This document shows positions 45,802-54,164 of a stretch of 64,000 nucleotides of DNA, one piece after another. Below the pieces are notes generated by a model. That model worked only from the letters and a program-made list of their open reading frames with translations, was not told the DNA's origin and did no database searches. The stretch lies in NCBI RefSeq assembly GCF_025822245.1, contig NZ_JACKTL010000033.1, positions 298,435 to 362,434 of the forward strand, read 5' to 3'. This stretch comes from Mycolicibacterium hodleri. GTDB lineage: Bacteria > Actinomycetota > Actinomycetes > Mycobacteriales > Mycobacteriaceae. The position numbers were made by a program, and so were the translations under genes. How positions within the stretch are numbered: the first letter of the stretch is position 1; each line of letters begins with the position of its first letter.

Positions 45802-47232
45802 CTACTTGAAGCGGTTGTAGCAAAGATTCGCATCGCCGCCGAGACCGGACCGGTACGCCACGATTCGGGTGAACCCGGCGGGCACCGTCTCACCGTTGAC
45901 GTTGCTCGCCACCATGCCGTTGGTCAGCAGTCCCGCCACCGCCTCGTCGAGGTCGCCGGCGGTCAACGTCAACGCCAAGCCCTGATTCTCGGACATGGCG
46001 CTCTGCGCGACCCCCGTCAGGCACGCGGTACGCAAGGCGGCCGCGGCGGTGTCGAGCGGCTCGCCGCGCTCGTGTTGGATCGCCAGCGCGTAGCGCGACG
46101 TCACGACGGACAGCGCAGTGTTGTCGCCCTGTAGCAAGGTGTAGTCCTCGCGGTCCGACGGCCTGCCCATCTCCGCGAGGGCCGCGACGTCGGCGAAGAT
46201 GGTGTTGCTCCCCGGGCAGTACGACGCCGCCGGGCCGGCCTTGGCGTCGGAACACTGGGGAGCTCCGAACGACAGCTTGGGGGCGTTGGCGGGCTGGAAG
46301 ACCGTGCCAAGCACGTCGACCAGGGAGGTGACGACGTCCTCGGTGACCTCGACGTCGCCGGAGGTCGGGTCATTGCCACTCTTCTCGGGAAGCGTCAACG
46401 GCAAATCGCCACGCCGCTGGGTGATCTCGTCCAAGTCGATCTTGCCGCACTCCGCCGCCCCAGAGGTGAAGCCCATCTGGAAGGCACTGATGCGGTCGAG
46501 CGCCGTGCCGTGGCCCTGCTCGAGATACGGTGCGTCGTCGGCGACGTAGGTGGGGTCGCGAAGCGTGAGTACGCCCGCCAGAACGTGATTGAGGCCGTCG
46601 CCGGTGCTGAGCTGGAAGCGTGGTGACTTTCCCTCGGCCACCCACCGAATGTAGGTGCCGGCCAGACAATCCGCCTGCTGCTCGCTGACCAGCGTGCTGG
46701 TGTCGTCGTCGACGAGGTGGGCCATGTCCTGAACCGCGTGCCCGTATTCGTGTGCGAGCAGGGCGGCGATCGACGTGTCGCCGAAGAACTGCTGCCCTAG
46801 GGGCACCAGCACGCCGCGGTCCCAGGCGATGAGATGGTCTGGCGGACAGAACAATGCGTTCGGGTTGTCGTAGGTCTCCCCGTCGCAGATCTCCGGGCTG
46901 GATGGGCTCTCCGAGTTGTAGGACTCGAGATCGCCGATGGCGGAGAAGGATCCGTCGAACGAGTCGGAGTAGTTCTGCTTCCAGAATTCTGCGACGTCGT
47001 TGACGCCGAGAGTCGCGAGCTTGTCGGCGTCGCCGCCGTCGGTACCCTTCACGTCGCCCTCGGGGGCGGGAGCGTCCTCCCGGATGCCGCTGGGGCCGTC
47101 CTCCGCGGGCAGGCCCCCGGCGCGGAACGGATCGTAGAGGGGCGAGACCGCCACGCCTGGCGTGGTCGTCGCGCACCCGGCGACCAGCAGCGCCACGGCC
47201 GCGGCGATCAGCGCCGCCTTCACTCCGCCCAT
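45802..47232 (-). CDS. Lipoprotein zinc metallopeptidase (YpfJ-like)
   Basis: A 476-residue exported lipoprotein. The lipobox is LLVAGC after a short hydrophobic signal (AALIAAAVALLVAGC), so it is anchored to the outer face of the membrane. The catalytic zinc motif is ALLAHEYGHAVQDM (HExxH), with the downstream SEQQADCLAG glutamate typical of neutral zinc metallopeptidases. ATG at 47232 gives a compact signal peptide; GTG at 47238 adds two residues. Divergent from the F420-type oxidoreductase gene. Confidence 0.88.
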   Translation of the reverse strand: MGGVKAALIAAAVALLVAGCATTTPGVAVSPLYDPFRAGGLPAEDGPSGIREDAPAPEGDVKGTDGGDADKLATLGVNDVAEFWKQNYSDSFDGSFSAIGDLESYNSESPSSPEICDGETYDNPNALFCPPDHLIAWDRGVLVPLGQQFFGDTSIAALLAHEYGHAVQDMAHLVDDDTSTLVSEQQADCLAGTYIRWVAEGKSPRFQLSTGDGLNHVLAGVLTLRDPTYVADDAPYLEQGHGTALDRISAFQMGFTSGAAECGKIDLDEITQRRGDLPLTLPEKSGNDPTSGDVEVTEDVVTSLVDVLGTVFQPANAPKLSFGAPQCSDAKAGPAASYCPGSNTIFADVAALAEMGRPSDREDYTLLQGDNTALSVVTSRYALAIQHERGEPLDTAAAALRTACLTGVAQSAMSENQGLALTLTAGDLDEAVAGLLTNGMVASNVNGETVPAGFTRIVAYRSGLGGDANLCYNRFK

Positions 47233-47338
47233 GGACACACATCCTGCTTCGTCGATCACACGAAATGCGAGGGTATACCGCCGAGCGCAATCGCAGCCCG
47301 GTGACGATCGACCTCGCGGACCCTGATAGGGATACGAG

Positions 47339-47842
47339 ATGGGCAAGAACGAACGGTCGAAGATCGTGATGAGCGACGACGAAATCGTCGAGTTCGTCGA
47401 GCGCAGCCGCACCGCGACCATGGCGACGCTGGCGGCTGACGGCAGACCGCATCTGGTCGCCATGTGGTACGCCGTGGTGGACGGCGACATTTGGTTCGAA
47501 ACCAAGGCCAAGTCGCAGAAGGCGGTGAACCTGCGCCGAGACCCACGCCTGACCGTGATGATCGAAGACGGCGACACCTACGACACCCTGCGCGGGGTGT
47601 CGTTCGACGGCGACGCCCACATCGTCGACGACGACCCGGATCTGCTTCTGCGCGTGGGCATCAGCGTCTGGGAGCGCTACACCGGTCCCTACACCGAGGA
47701 CATGAGGCCGTTCGTCGACCAGATGATGAACAACCGGATCGCCGTGCGGCTGGTGCCCACCAGGACGCGCAGTTGGGACCACCGCAAGCTGGGCATGGGC
47801 GAGATGCCCGTGGCGGGGTCCACCGCGCAGTACCTGAGCTGA
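47339..47842 (+). CDS. PPOX-class, probably F420-dependent oxidoreductase
   Basis: A 167-residue split-barrel protein of the pyridoxamine-phosphate-oxidase-like superfamily: VEFVERSRTATMATLAADGRPHLVAMWY, then FETKAKSQKAVNLRRDPRLTVMIEDG. In mycobacteria this subgroup (TIGR03618-like) usually binds F420 rather than FMN. The conserved SQKAVNLRRDPR loop is the cofactor-phosphate contact. Role unknown. It converges on the thioesterase gene with a 10-bp gap. Confidence 0.85.
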   Translation: MGKNERSKIVMSDDEIVEFVERSRTATMATLAADGRPHLVAMWYAVVDGDIWFETKAKSQKAVNLRRDPRLTVMIEDGDTYDTLRGVSFDGDAHIVDDDPDLLLRVGISVWERYTGPYTEDMRPFVDQMMNNRIAVRLVPTRTRSWDHRKLGMGEMPVAGSTAQYLS

Positions 47843-47852
47843 CGCGCCCCCT

Positions 47853-48671
47853 CTAGCCCGGGCGACTGGGCGCGAACCCCGGGTTCGCCAGGGTGGTCGC
47901 GCTCGCAGTCCCGATCTGCCCCCGCGCGTCGAACAGCGCCGCCGTGCCGGTCGCAATGCCGTCGTGGCCGGTGAACGACATGGCGGCGAGGCCGACGTCC
48001 GAGCCCTCCGGGAGTCGGCTCAACGTCAGGGTGTAGTCCGCGTTGATGTAGTTCAACCCGGTTGTGCCGTAATGAGTCAACGAACTGGCCACGTCGCCGG
48101 CCATCGAGGCACGGACGAACGGCGTGGTTGGCACGCCGTCTATCAGCGGTGCCAGGTCACGGACCCAGACGAACTTCGGGCCGTCGTGCTGCCACTGCGT
48201 CAGATCGAAGGGTGCGCCTGCGATCTCGGGGTTCCTGCCGTACGCCCAGACGAGCATCGGTGCGCCGGTGTCGGCCAGTGCGGCCTCCGGTGGCAATGGC
48301 GGCATCGTCGTCGGCGCCGACCACACCTCTCCCAACGGCTCGTCACCCTTCCTCAAGAACAACGCCGTCGCACGGGCGACGACCGTGTCCTGCTGCACCA
48401 ATTCGGCGTCTACCAGGGTCAGCCGCCTGCCACTTCGCACGATCCGGGTGCGACCGCACAGCGGCGCCACGGCAGCGGGCCGCAGCAGGTCGACGGTAAG
48501 GCGGGCCGGCCGCAGTTCGTCGTCGTCGACGGCCATCTCCGCCACGTGCCCGACGACGCCTCCGACGAAGTTGCCGCTGATCGTGGGACCCCACGGCCCC
48601 TTGGCCATGGCGGTGGGGACGAAGGCGTCGCCGTCGGTGGTGAAGAACGCCGGCGGCACCTGTGTCGTCAT
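47853..48671 (-). CDS. Double hot-dog acyl-CoA thioesterase family protein
   Basis: A 272-residue TesB-like (4HBT_3) protein: N-terminal hot-dog GPWGPTISGNFVGGVVGHVAEM, LTVDLLRPAAVAPLCGRTRIVRSGRRLTLVDAELVQQ in segments, and a second hot-dog with FVWVRDLAPLIDGV and LNYINADYTLTLSRLP. It probably hydrolyses acyl-CoA esters. ATG at 48671. A GNAT gene lies 54 bp upstream on the same strand. Confidence 0.82.
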   Translation of the reverse strand: MTTQVPPAFFTTDGDAFVPTAMAKGPWGPTISGNFVGGVVGHVAEMAVDDDELRPARLTVDLLRPAAVAPLCGRTRIVRSGRRLTLVDAELVQQDTVVARATALFLRKGDEPLGEVWSAPTTMPPLPPEAALADTGAPMLVWAYGRNPEIAGAPFDLTQWQHDGPKFVWVRDLAPLIDGVPTTPFVRASMAGDVASSLTHYGTTGLNYINADYTLTLSRLPEGSDVGLAAMSFTGHDGIATGTAALFDARGQIGTASATTLANPGFAPSRPG

Positions 48672-48725
48672 GGGAGGCGACGATAGCCGCGCCAGGGTGG
48701 GGCGCCCTCGACCGGTGAGGATCGG

Positions 48726-49037
48726 TCAGGTTGCGTCGGTGATGTCCGCGAACTCGGGGTGCTTGTCGATGTAGTCGGCGACCATCGAGCACGCCGGCAC
48801 CACCCGCAGCCCCGCCTCCCGGGTGGCCTTCAACGCCTCGGCCACGAGGATCGTGGCCAGCCCGCGGCCCTGAAACTTCGGATCCACCTCGGTGTGCGGG
48901 AAGGTGCGTCGCCCATTGCCGTCGGAGAACTCCGCCAAACCGACGTTCCGACCCTCGACGGCGATGACGAAGCGGTCGGCCTCGGCGGTGACGGTGGTCT
49001 CCGCGCCGGTCTTGTCAGTGGTCTTCACGGTGGTCAT
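48726..49037 (-). CDS. Small GNAT-family acetyltransferase (YjdJ type)
   Basis: A 103-residue protein of the short GCN5-related group. The acetyl-CoA loop is FQGRGLATILVAEALKATREAGLRVVPACSMVADYIDKHPEF in segments, preceded by TFPHTEVDP. ATG at 49037 (MTTVKTTDKTG) is the clear start. Substrate unknown. Pirin is 13 bp upstream on the same strand, so the pair is probably cotranscribed. Confidence 0.88.
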   Translation of the reverse strand: MTTVKTTDKTGAETTVTAEADRFVIAVEGRNVGLAEFSDGNGRRTFPHTEVDPKFQGRGLATILVAEALKATREAGLRVVPACSMVADYIDKHPEFADITDAT

Positions 49038-49050
49038 CGAGCTCCTCGGG

Positions 49051-50004
49051 TCAGCGGTTGGGGCGGGGAAGCAGGGTCGAGTTGGGCAGGGGCGGGGCGG
49101 CCAATCGTCTACCCGGGTAACCGTCGACCGAACCGAATCGCTCGGCGTGCTGCTCCCACTCGCGACGGTATTCGACGATCTCGTCGTGGCTGCGGCCGAC
49201 GAAGTTCCACCACATGACCAGCTCCTCGGGGAACGGGGTGCCGCCGAGCACCAGCATCCGCGCCGGTGCGCCGCCACCGTTGGTCAGTCGGACTACGTCG
49301 TGGCCGGGTGACTGGTACCAGAGGTCGGCCACGCCGAGAGTCGTGCCGCCGGCGTGCACCTCGCCCTGGTCGAGGAGGACGCCGTGCTCGAAGGCCGGGT
49401 CGACGGCGAGCTCGACGACACCGCCCGGTGCGAGGTCGACCTGGGCACCCAGCAGCGGGGTGAAGGTGTGCACCGGCGACCGGACGCCACCAAGTTCGCC
49501 AAGGAAGACCCGGATGTCGGCGTCACCCACGGTCTTCACCGACGGCGCGAAGTGGGCGAAGTCGCGGCCGGTGTTCCGGTGGGCGTCGGGCAGGGCGACC
49601 CACAGCTGCACCCCGTGCAGGATGCGGGCGGTGGGAACCGACACCTCGGAATGGCAGATGCCCGCCCCCGCCGTCATCAAATTGAGCTCGCCGGGGCGCA
49701 CCATCGCGTGCACTCCTGCGCTGTCCCGGTGTTCGATCTCGCCGCTGAACAGCCAGCTGACGGTTTGGAGCCCGGAGTGCGGATGCGGCGGCACGTCCAT
49801 GCCGGTGCCCGATGCGACGTCGTGCGGACCGTAGTGGTCGGCGAAGCACCACGCTCCGATGAGCGACCGTTGCCGCTGCGGCAGGGTACGGCGGACCCGG
49901 ATGGCTCTGGGACCGCCGAGGGGCACCTCACGCGGGTGCAACACACCGGTGAATCGCGAAGCACCGCAGGCGACTTGGTCGGGCGCCAGCTCGGTGTTGC
50001 TCAC
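49051..50004 (-). CDS. Pirin family protein
   Basis: A 317-residue bicupin. The metal-binding motif is MDVPPHPHSGLQTVSWLFSG in segments, with the later ligands in GAGICHSEVS; the C-terminal half is the Pirin_C domain. Bacterial pirins act as quercetinases or redox regulators; the role here is open. GTG at 50004 gives the family start. The ATG-proximal RVRRTLPQRQRSLIGAWCFADH block is conserved in actinobacterial pirins. Confidence 0.9.
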   Translation of the reverse strand: MSNTELAPDQVACGASRFTGVLHPREVPLGGPRAIRVRRTLPQRQRSLIGAWCFADHYGPHDVASGTGMDVPPHPHSGLQTVSWLFSGEIEHRDSAGVHAMVRPGELNLMTAGAGICHSEVSVPTARILHGVQLWVALPDAHRNTGRDFAHFAPSVKTVGDADIRVFLGELGGVRSPVHTFTPLLGAQVDLAPGGVVELAVDPAFEHGVLLDQGEVHAGGTTLGVADLWYQSPGHDVVRLTNGGGAPARMLVLGGTPFPEELVMWWNFVGRSHDEIVEYRREWEQHAERFGSVDGYPGRRLAAPPLPNSTLLPRPNR

Positions 50005-50032
50005 CCCGTCAGAGTAGCTCCGGCTGGCGCCG

Positions 50033-50449
50033 TCACCCCGTCATCGCGGCCCGGATCACCTCGAAGTCGCGAGCGTCGATCTTGAATACTCCGAACCGGA
50101 AACGGTATCCCCACTGCGTCTTGTTCTCGATGAAGTCCAGCTGGTCGATGAGCGGCCGAATCGGGGTCTCGGTGCAGGGCAGGAACTCGACCCGGCGACG
50201 CCACGGTTGGAACTGCGGGTCGAAGTCCTCCTGGTAGACCTCGTCGTCGGCCACCCGCCCGATGGCGGTGAAGGCCTGAAGCGGGTCGCCCTCGGGATAG
50301 TCGGTCTTCGGCGAATAGAAGACGATCCGGTCGTCGCGGGCCATTCGCCGAAGCATGTGCGGCTTGCCGTGGTTGGCCTGGGTGAAGCCGCCCGCCACGC
50401 CTCGCGTGACGTGGCCCCGGCTGACGGTGTTGATCCAATGGGTGGTCAT
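50033..50449 (-). CDS. EVE-domain protein (UPF0310)
   Basis: A 138-residue EVE/PUA-like domain protein: HWINTVSRGHVTRGVAGGFTQANHGKPHMLRRM in segments, DRIVFYSPKTDYPEGDPLQAFTAIG, VEFLPCTETPIRPLI. EVE domains read modified bases in DNA or RNA; this small stand-alone group is uncharacterised. ATG at 50449 matches the family start; open codons upstream have no homology. It is 28 bp upstream of pirin on the same strand. Confidence 0.88.
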   Translation of the reverse strand: MTTHWINTVSRGHVTRGVAGGFTQANHGKPHMLRRMARDDRIVFYSPKTDYPEGDPLQAFTAIGRVADDEVYQEDFDPQFQPWRRRVEFLPCTETPIRPLIDQLDFIENKTQWGYRFRFGVFKIDARDFEVIRAAMTG

Positions 50450-50536
50450 GCCGGCCAAGCTACGAGTGGCCCCCGACAGAACGCCGATGCGCGGCGAAAG
50501 TTGTCCACAGGCTCGAAACCACCCCGGAAAGCCCAA

Positions 50537-50564
50537 AGCCGCCGATGCGAGTGCATCGGCGGCT
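50537..50564 (-). terminator. Strong hairpin, probable whiB6 terminator
   Basis: AGCCGCCGATGC (50537-50548) and GCATCGGCGGCT (50553-50564) form a perfect 12-bp stem with a GAGT loop. On the minus strand it is followed by TTGGGCTTT, and it lies about 170 bp beyond the whiB6 stop. The rest of the 288-bp gap (50450-50737) holds no supportable gene. Confidence 0.7.
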
Positions 50565-50737
50565 CAGGCGACGGTACCGCCATGGCGCCTCACGGCAGGT
50601 GGTCGCTCTAGGCGACGAATTTAGTTGGTACCCGGGGCATGAGCGGCACCGTCACGGAGAGTCTAACCGCTCGTGCACCGTTGGGTATTCCGAACCGGCG
50701 ACCCCTCGACGCCGATTCACCGCGACCCCGGCATTGA

Positions 50738-51070
50738 TCAGGCAGATTCCAAATACTGCTCGACGAAGATTCGCCGAGCGCGAACGGGATAGCCGTGGCG
50801 TTCGGCCAGTTCGCGCAATTGGCGGAGGGCGTGACCGCGACCGCGGCCGGCGTCCGGGACCACGATGCCCGCCCACAGGCCCTCCGCCTTGGGCAATTCG
50901 ACGGCCTCGCGGGCGCACGCCCACCGGCGGGGGCACATCCGGCAGATCGCCTTGGCGTCCTCGTCCGCGACGGTCGTCCATCGCTCGGGATCCTTGGTGC
51001 ACTCACCGAGTGGTAGCCCGTCCAGTCCGACGGGATTCGTCGTAGCCAATCCGATCCCGGAAGCCTTCAT
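50738..51070 (-). CDS. whiB6: WhiB-family Fe-S regulator WhiB6
   Basis: A 110-residue redox-sensing transcription factor. Four cluster cysteines are present: Cys24 (LGECTKDPERW), Cys43, Cys46 and Cys52 (AICRMCPRRWACAREAVE), followed by the turn GLWAGIVVP and a basic C-terminus. CTKDPERWTT and ELAERHGYPVRARR match M. tuberculosis WhiB6 as I recall it. WhiB6 controls ESX-1 substrate genes and is encoded beside ESX-1, divergent from an Rv3863-like gene, exactly as here. ATG at 51070. Confidence 0.92.
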   Translation of the reverse strand: MKASGIGLATTNPVGLDGLPLGECTKDPERWTTVADEDAKAICRMCPRRWACAREAVELPKAEGLWAGIVVPDAGRGRGHALRQLRELAERHGYPVRARRIFVEQYLESA

Positions 51071-51089
51071 CTCGTACTCCTTGTCGTGA

Positions 51090-51111
51090 GCGACGCAGTC
51101 GGGTGCGTCGC
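51090..51111 (-). promoter_or_regulatory. Inverted repeat in the whiB6 leader
   Basis: GCGACGCA (51090-51097) and TGCGTCGC (51104-51111) form a perfect 8-bp inverted repeat with a 6-nt spacer, ending about 20 bp before the whiB6 start. It is either an operator (whiB6 is autoregulated and PhoP-controlled in M. tuberculosis) or an RNA hairpin. A TATACAT -10-like element lies just upstream at 51122-51128 on the minus strand. Confidence 0.5.
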
Positions 51112-51309
51112 GATGTCGCAAATGTATAGCAGCAACCGTAGCGTTGCAACATTTTGAACCGAAGCGCCCTGGGTTGGAATCCGTGCGGCGCGGCGTCTGC
51201 GGGCCCCGGGCGACCGGGAGTCGATCGCCAAGCCGCAGCTCACGACCACTTCTGACGTGTCCCGTCGGCATCGCCCAGCCGTCCGGAGGCTTGACCACCA
51301 GCCGTAGCG

Positions 51310-52155
51310 ATGAGACAGTTCAAGGGGATCGACCGGAGCAGCCGAACGCCGACTGCTACGGTCAGCGGGGCCGTCAAACCATCGCAGCGCATCGAGGACG
51401 AGCAAGAGATGACCATCCCGGCGGAGGCGGACGACGACGCCACGATCGTGGATCCAGGCATGGCGCGGGCGGGTGCGGCCGCCGCCGCACGCCGGCGCGA
51501 GCTGGACATCTCACAGCGCAGCCTGGCTGCCGACGGGATCATCAACGCCGGCGCCCTGATCTCCTTCGAGAAGGGGCGCAGTTGGCCGCGCGACAAGACG
51601 CGGGCGAAGCTCGAGGAAGTGTTGAAGTGGCCACCCGGCACGATCAACCGCCTCCGGACGGGCGCACCCGCCGCCGACGCCTCCACGCCGGCCGTCAGCC
51701 GAGACGACGCCGCGGGCGACGAGGGCTCGCTCATCGCCGAAGCGGTGGTGGCCGCCGCCAACGCGCTCGGGTCCACCATCGAGGCCCTACCGCCCGTCGA
51801 CGACCCGGAGTTCACCACCCGGATATCGGCGATCCTGGCCGATCTGCGGCAGCTCGAGGCGGTGGCGGCGCGGGCGACGCGAATTGGCAGGGTCACGCCC
51901 GCACTGATCCGGGCGCTCAGCGCCGTTCGGCGGCGAATGGACGAATTGACGATGCGGGCTGCCACGGCCAAGGACGCCACCCTCGGTCAGCGGCTCTACG
52001 CCGCCCGTCGGACCGCGAATCTCACCATCGGCGAAACCGCTCAGGCCGCGGGCGTCGAGGAGGACGTCATCGCCAGAGTCGAGGCGGAACGAGAGGTGCC
52101 AGCGTCGGCGGCCGACGCCGTCGAGGTGTTGATCGGCCAGCTCGACTGGGGCTGA
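51310..52155 (+). CDS. Rv3863-like helix-turn-helix protein of the ESX-1 locus
   Basis: A 281-residue Ala-rich protein. The segment RAGAAAAARRRELDISQRSLAADGIINAGALISFEKGRSWPR in pieces matches M. tuberculosis Rv3863 closely as I recall it. It resembles an XRE-type HTH (SQRSLAADG...ALISFEKG) followed by helices, with a second HTH-like unit near the C-terminus (LTIGETAQAAGVEEDVIARVEAERE). ATG at 51310 is the longest start; ATG at 51409 is a reasonable alternative. It sits between whiB6 (divergent) and a MinD-like gene (convergent, 1 bp apart). Function unknown. Confidence 0.82.
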   Translation: MRQFKGIDRSSRTPTATVSGAVKPSQRIEDEQEMTIPAEADDDATIVDPGMARAGAAAAARRRELDISQRSLAADGIINAGALISFEKGRSWPRDKTRAKLEEVLKWPPGTINRLRTGAPAADASTPAVSRDDAAGDEGSLIAEAVVAAANALGSTIEALPPVDDPEFTTRISAILADLRQLEAVAARATRIGRVTPALIRALSAVRRRMDELTMRAATAKDATLGQRLYAARRTANLTIGETAQAAGVEEDVIARVEAEREVPASAADAVEVLIGQLDWG

Positions 52156-52156
52156 C

Positions 52157-53524
52157 TCAGCGGCGGTCCCGGCCGCGATCCTCGTTGGCGGGGAAGTGCT
52201 CGGCGAGTGCGGCCGCGACCTCGACGAACTTGCGTCGCGTCGGCGCCGACATCAGGGCCGTGCCGTCGATGACCCCGCCGGGGCGAAGATGCGGGTCGAA
52301 CGGAACCTCGACCACCACCTGCCCCTGCCCGGCGAACTGCTGGGCCAGAATCGCCCGCGTTCGCTTGTCGGCGTGGCCGTCCGAGTCGTTGAGGACCACC
52401 ACGGTCCGCCGCAGCAGACTGGTCAATCCGCGATTGGCCAGCCAGTCCATCGTCTGCCCGGCGGCCGCGGCGCCGTCCACCCACGGTGACGAGACGACCA
52501 CCAACGCGTCGAGGTCGCGAAGCACCTCCTGGGTGACGGGGGTGTCCATCGTCGAACTGCAGTCGACGATGGTGATGGAGAAGTAGCGGTCCAGCCGTGC
52601 GGTGGCCTCGCGATAGATGGCGGGGTCGAGCACGCGTCGGCGGGCCGGGCTCGCCTCGCCGGCCAGGACGAACAGTCCGGCCGAGTTGTTGCCCACCCGG
52701 CTGCGCACGTCGGCGAACGTCTCGAGGTTCTGATCGGCGGCCAGCTCCCAGTAAGAGCCCATGGCCTTCGGGTCCACGCGGCTGCCGAGCTTTCCGAACG
52801 CGGTGTCGGCGTCGATCGCCACGACGCGGTCCTCTTGACGCAGTTCGGCGAACACCGATCCGATGCTCGCCGACACGGTGGTCTTGCCGACGCCGCCCTT
52901 GCCCATCACGCCGACCTTGTAGTGCCCGCGCATGACGACCTTGACGCGGGCTTCCAGCTCCGCCTGACGGAGCTCCTCCGGCGACGGGCCGGGGTTGACC
53001 AGTCCGAACGTCATCTTGTAGATCGCGCGGCGCCATCCGGAGGCCGCGACGGGGCGTCGGGCCGGGACCAGGTCGTCGGCCCTGATCCGGTCGGCGTAAG
53101 ACCCGGTGGGGGCGGGTGCGAGGCGGGGATCCGGTCCGTAGGGCTGGCCCTGCCAGGTCCCGTACTGAGGCGGACCGGGCGGCGGTCCCGGTGGCGGCGG
53201 GCCGGGTCGCTGTGGCGGCCCCTGCTGCCAGCCCGGGTGCTGTTGATTCGGGTTTTGTTGACCAGGCGGCGGTCCCCACTGCGGAGGTGGGCCCTGGGGC
53301 GGTCCGAATCGTTGCGGCTCACGCGGCGGAGGTGGGGGAGGCGGCGGCGCCGAGGGCTCGGGCTCCCGCGCGTCGACCGGGGGCGGGTAGTCGACCGGCG
53401 GCCTCGGCGGCAGCGGGGCCGTGGCAGGGGTGAACGTCGGCGGGTTGGGGGCGGGCTCGTAGTCCGATTCCTCGGGCCCAGTCCAGCCCAGCTCCTTGCG
53501 CAGGGCGTCGTCGCGATCACTCAC
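52157..53524 (-). CDS. MinD/ParA-like ATPase with Pro-rich N-terminus, EspI/Rv3860 type
   Basis: A 455-residue protein. Residues 1-165 are extremely Pro/Gln-rich; from about 170 there is a SIMIBI ATPase domain: VGVMGKGGVGKTTVSASIGSVF (deviant Walker A with the MinD-type Lys), VVAIDADTAFGKLG, ITIVDCSSTMDTPV, and the ALVVVSSPWVDGAAAAGQTMDWL block typical of ESX-associated ATPases. It opposes the Rv3863-like gene (1-bp gap). It differs clearly from the second copy, espI, at 54930. In M. tuberculosis the similar Rv3860 lies on the other side of whiB6. Confidence 0.85.
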   Translation of the reverse strand: MSDRDDALRKELGWTGPEESDYEPAPNPPTFTPATAPLPPRPPVDYPPPVDAREPEPSAPPPPPPPPREPQRFGPPQGPPPQWGPPPGQQNPNQQHPGWQQGPPQRPGPPPPGPPPGPPQYGTWQGQPYGPDPRLAPAPTGSYADRIRADDLVPARRPVAASGWRRAIYKMTFGLVNPGPSPEELRQAELEARVKVVMRGHYKVGVMGKGGVGKTTVSASIGSVFAELRQEDRVVAIDADTAFGKLGSRVDPKAMGSYWELAADQNLETFADVRSRVGNNSAGLFVLAGEASPARRRVLDPAIYREATARLDRYFSITIVDCSSTMDTPVTQEVLRDLDALVVVSSPWVDGAAAAGQTMDWLANRGLTSLLRRTVVVLNDSDGHADKRTRAILAQQFAGQGQVVVEVPFDPHLRPGGVIDGTALMSAPTRRKFVEVAAALAEHFPANEDRGRDRR

Positions 53525-54086
53525 GGCACCATGGCTCCTTCCCGTGTCTCACACGACGCGACATCCGGCGTTGCGCTCCAGTATCAACCACCGGGCTCCG
53601 GCGTAACCCTGGCAGCGGTCGCGGGGTGTCGTCGCGCGGGGTGCAGCAAACCGGTGAGTCGACGGTGCCGGCCGTGCCGCACCCCGCCGACGGAGGACCT
53701 CAACCGACCGACCCCGGCGGTGTCCGGCCCGGACGCCGGCGGCGCCGTCGTGCCATCGTCGCCGGCGATCGGTCACGACTCACGGCATTCACACTGCTCA
53801 ACAGCAATGTTCATCGCGATCGGCAGGACCGGACGACGCGTCAAATGGTGCACGAGGTGCCCTGAAACCGCTGGTACCCTCATATTTACTACGGGGTTGG
53901 GATGGGACCAACCCGCCGGCGGTCCGAAGATCGTCGGCAAATCTCGGCGGGGCGCAGGGCGAGGCGTTGCCCACGTCGAGATGGACACCGGTCCCGACCC
54001 CGTCCGAGACGCCTGCGGCCGGGTCGAGAAGAAGGCCCGTCGGGGGCGTTGGCGTCATAGGAAGATGGGGAGGAGGGGGTATCGAC
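53525..54086. other. Intergenic region, 562 bp, where espE and espF are expected
   Basis: Between the MinD-like gene and the small frame before espG1. In intact loci espE and espF occupy this position. I find no long frame and no WxG or Esp-like segment on either strand. It presumably carries the divergent promoters; TCATATTTACTACGG near 53880 is AT-rich for this DNA. A strong purine-rich site lies at its right edge. Confidence 0.5.
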
Positions 54087-54164
54087 ATGTCCGGCGAATT
54101 GCGTGCCTACGAGTCGCTCCTGCGGAGGCCGCGACTCGGCCAGCGGGGAGCGGGCCAGCCATGA
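54087..54164 (+). CDS. 25-codon small frame coupled to espG1
   Basis: ATG at 54087 follows a near-ideal ribosome-binding site (GGGAGGAGGGGG). The frame encodes 25 residues beginning MSGELRAYESLLRR and stops with TGA at 54162-54164, overlapping the espG1 ATG by 4 bp (ATGA). It could be a leader peptide, a real microprotein, or the rewritten end of a lost upstream esp gene. I recognise no homologue. Confidence 0.4.
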   Translation: MSGELRAYESLLRRPRLGQRGAGQP

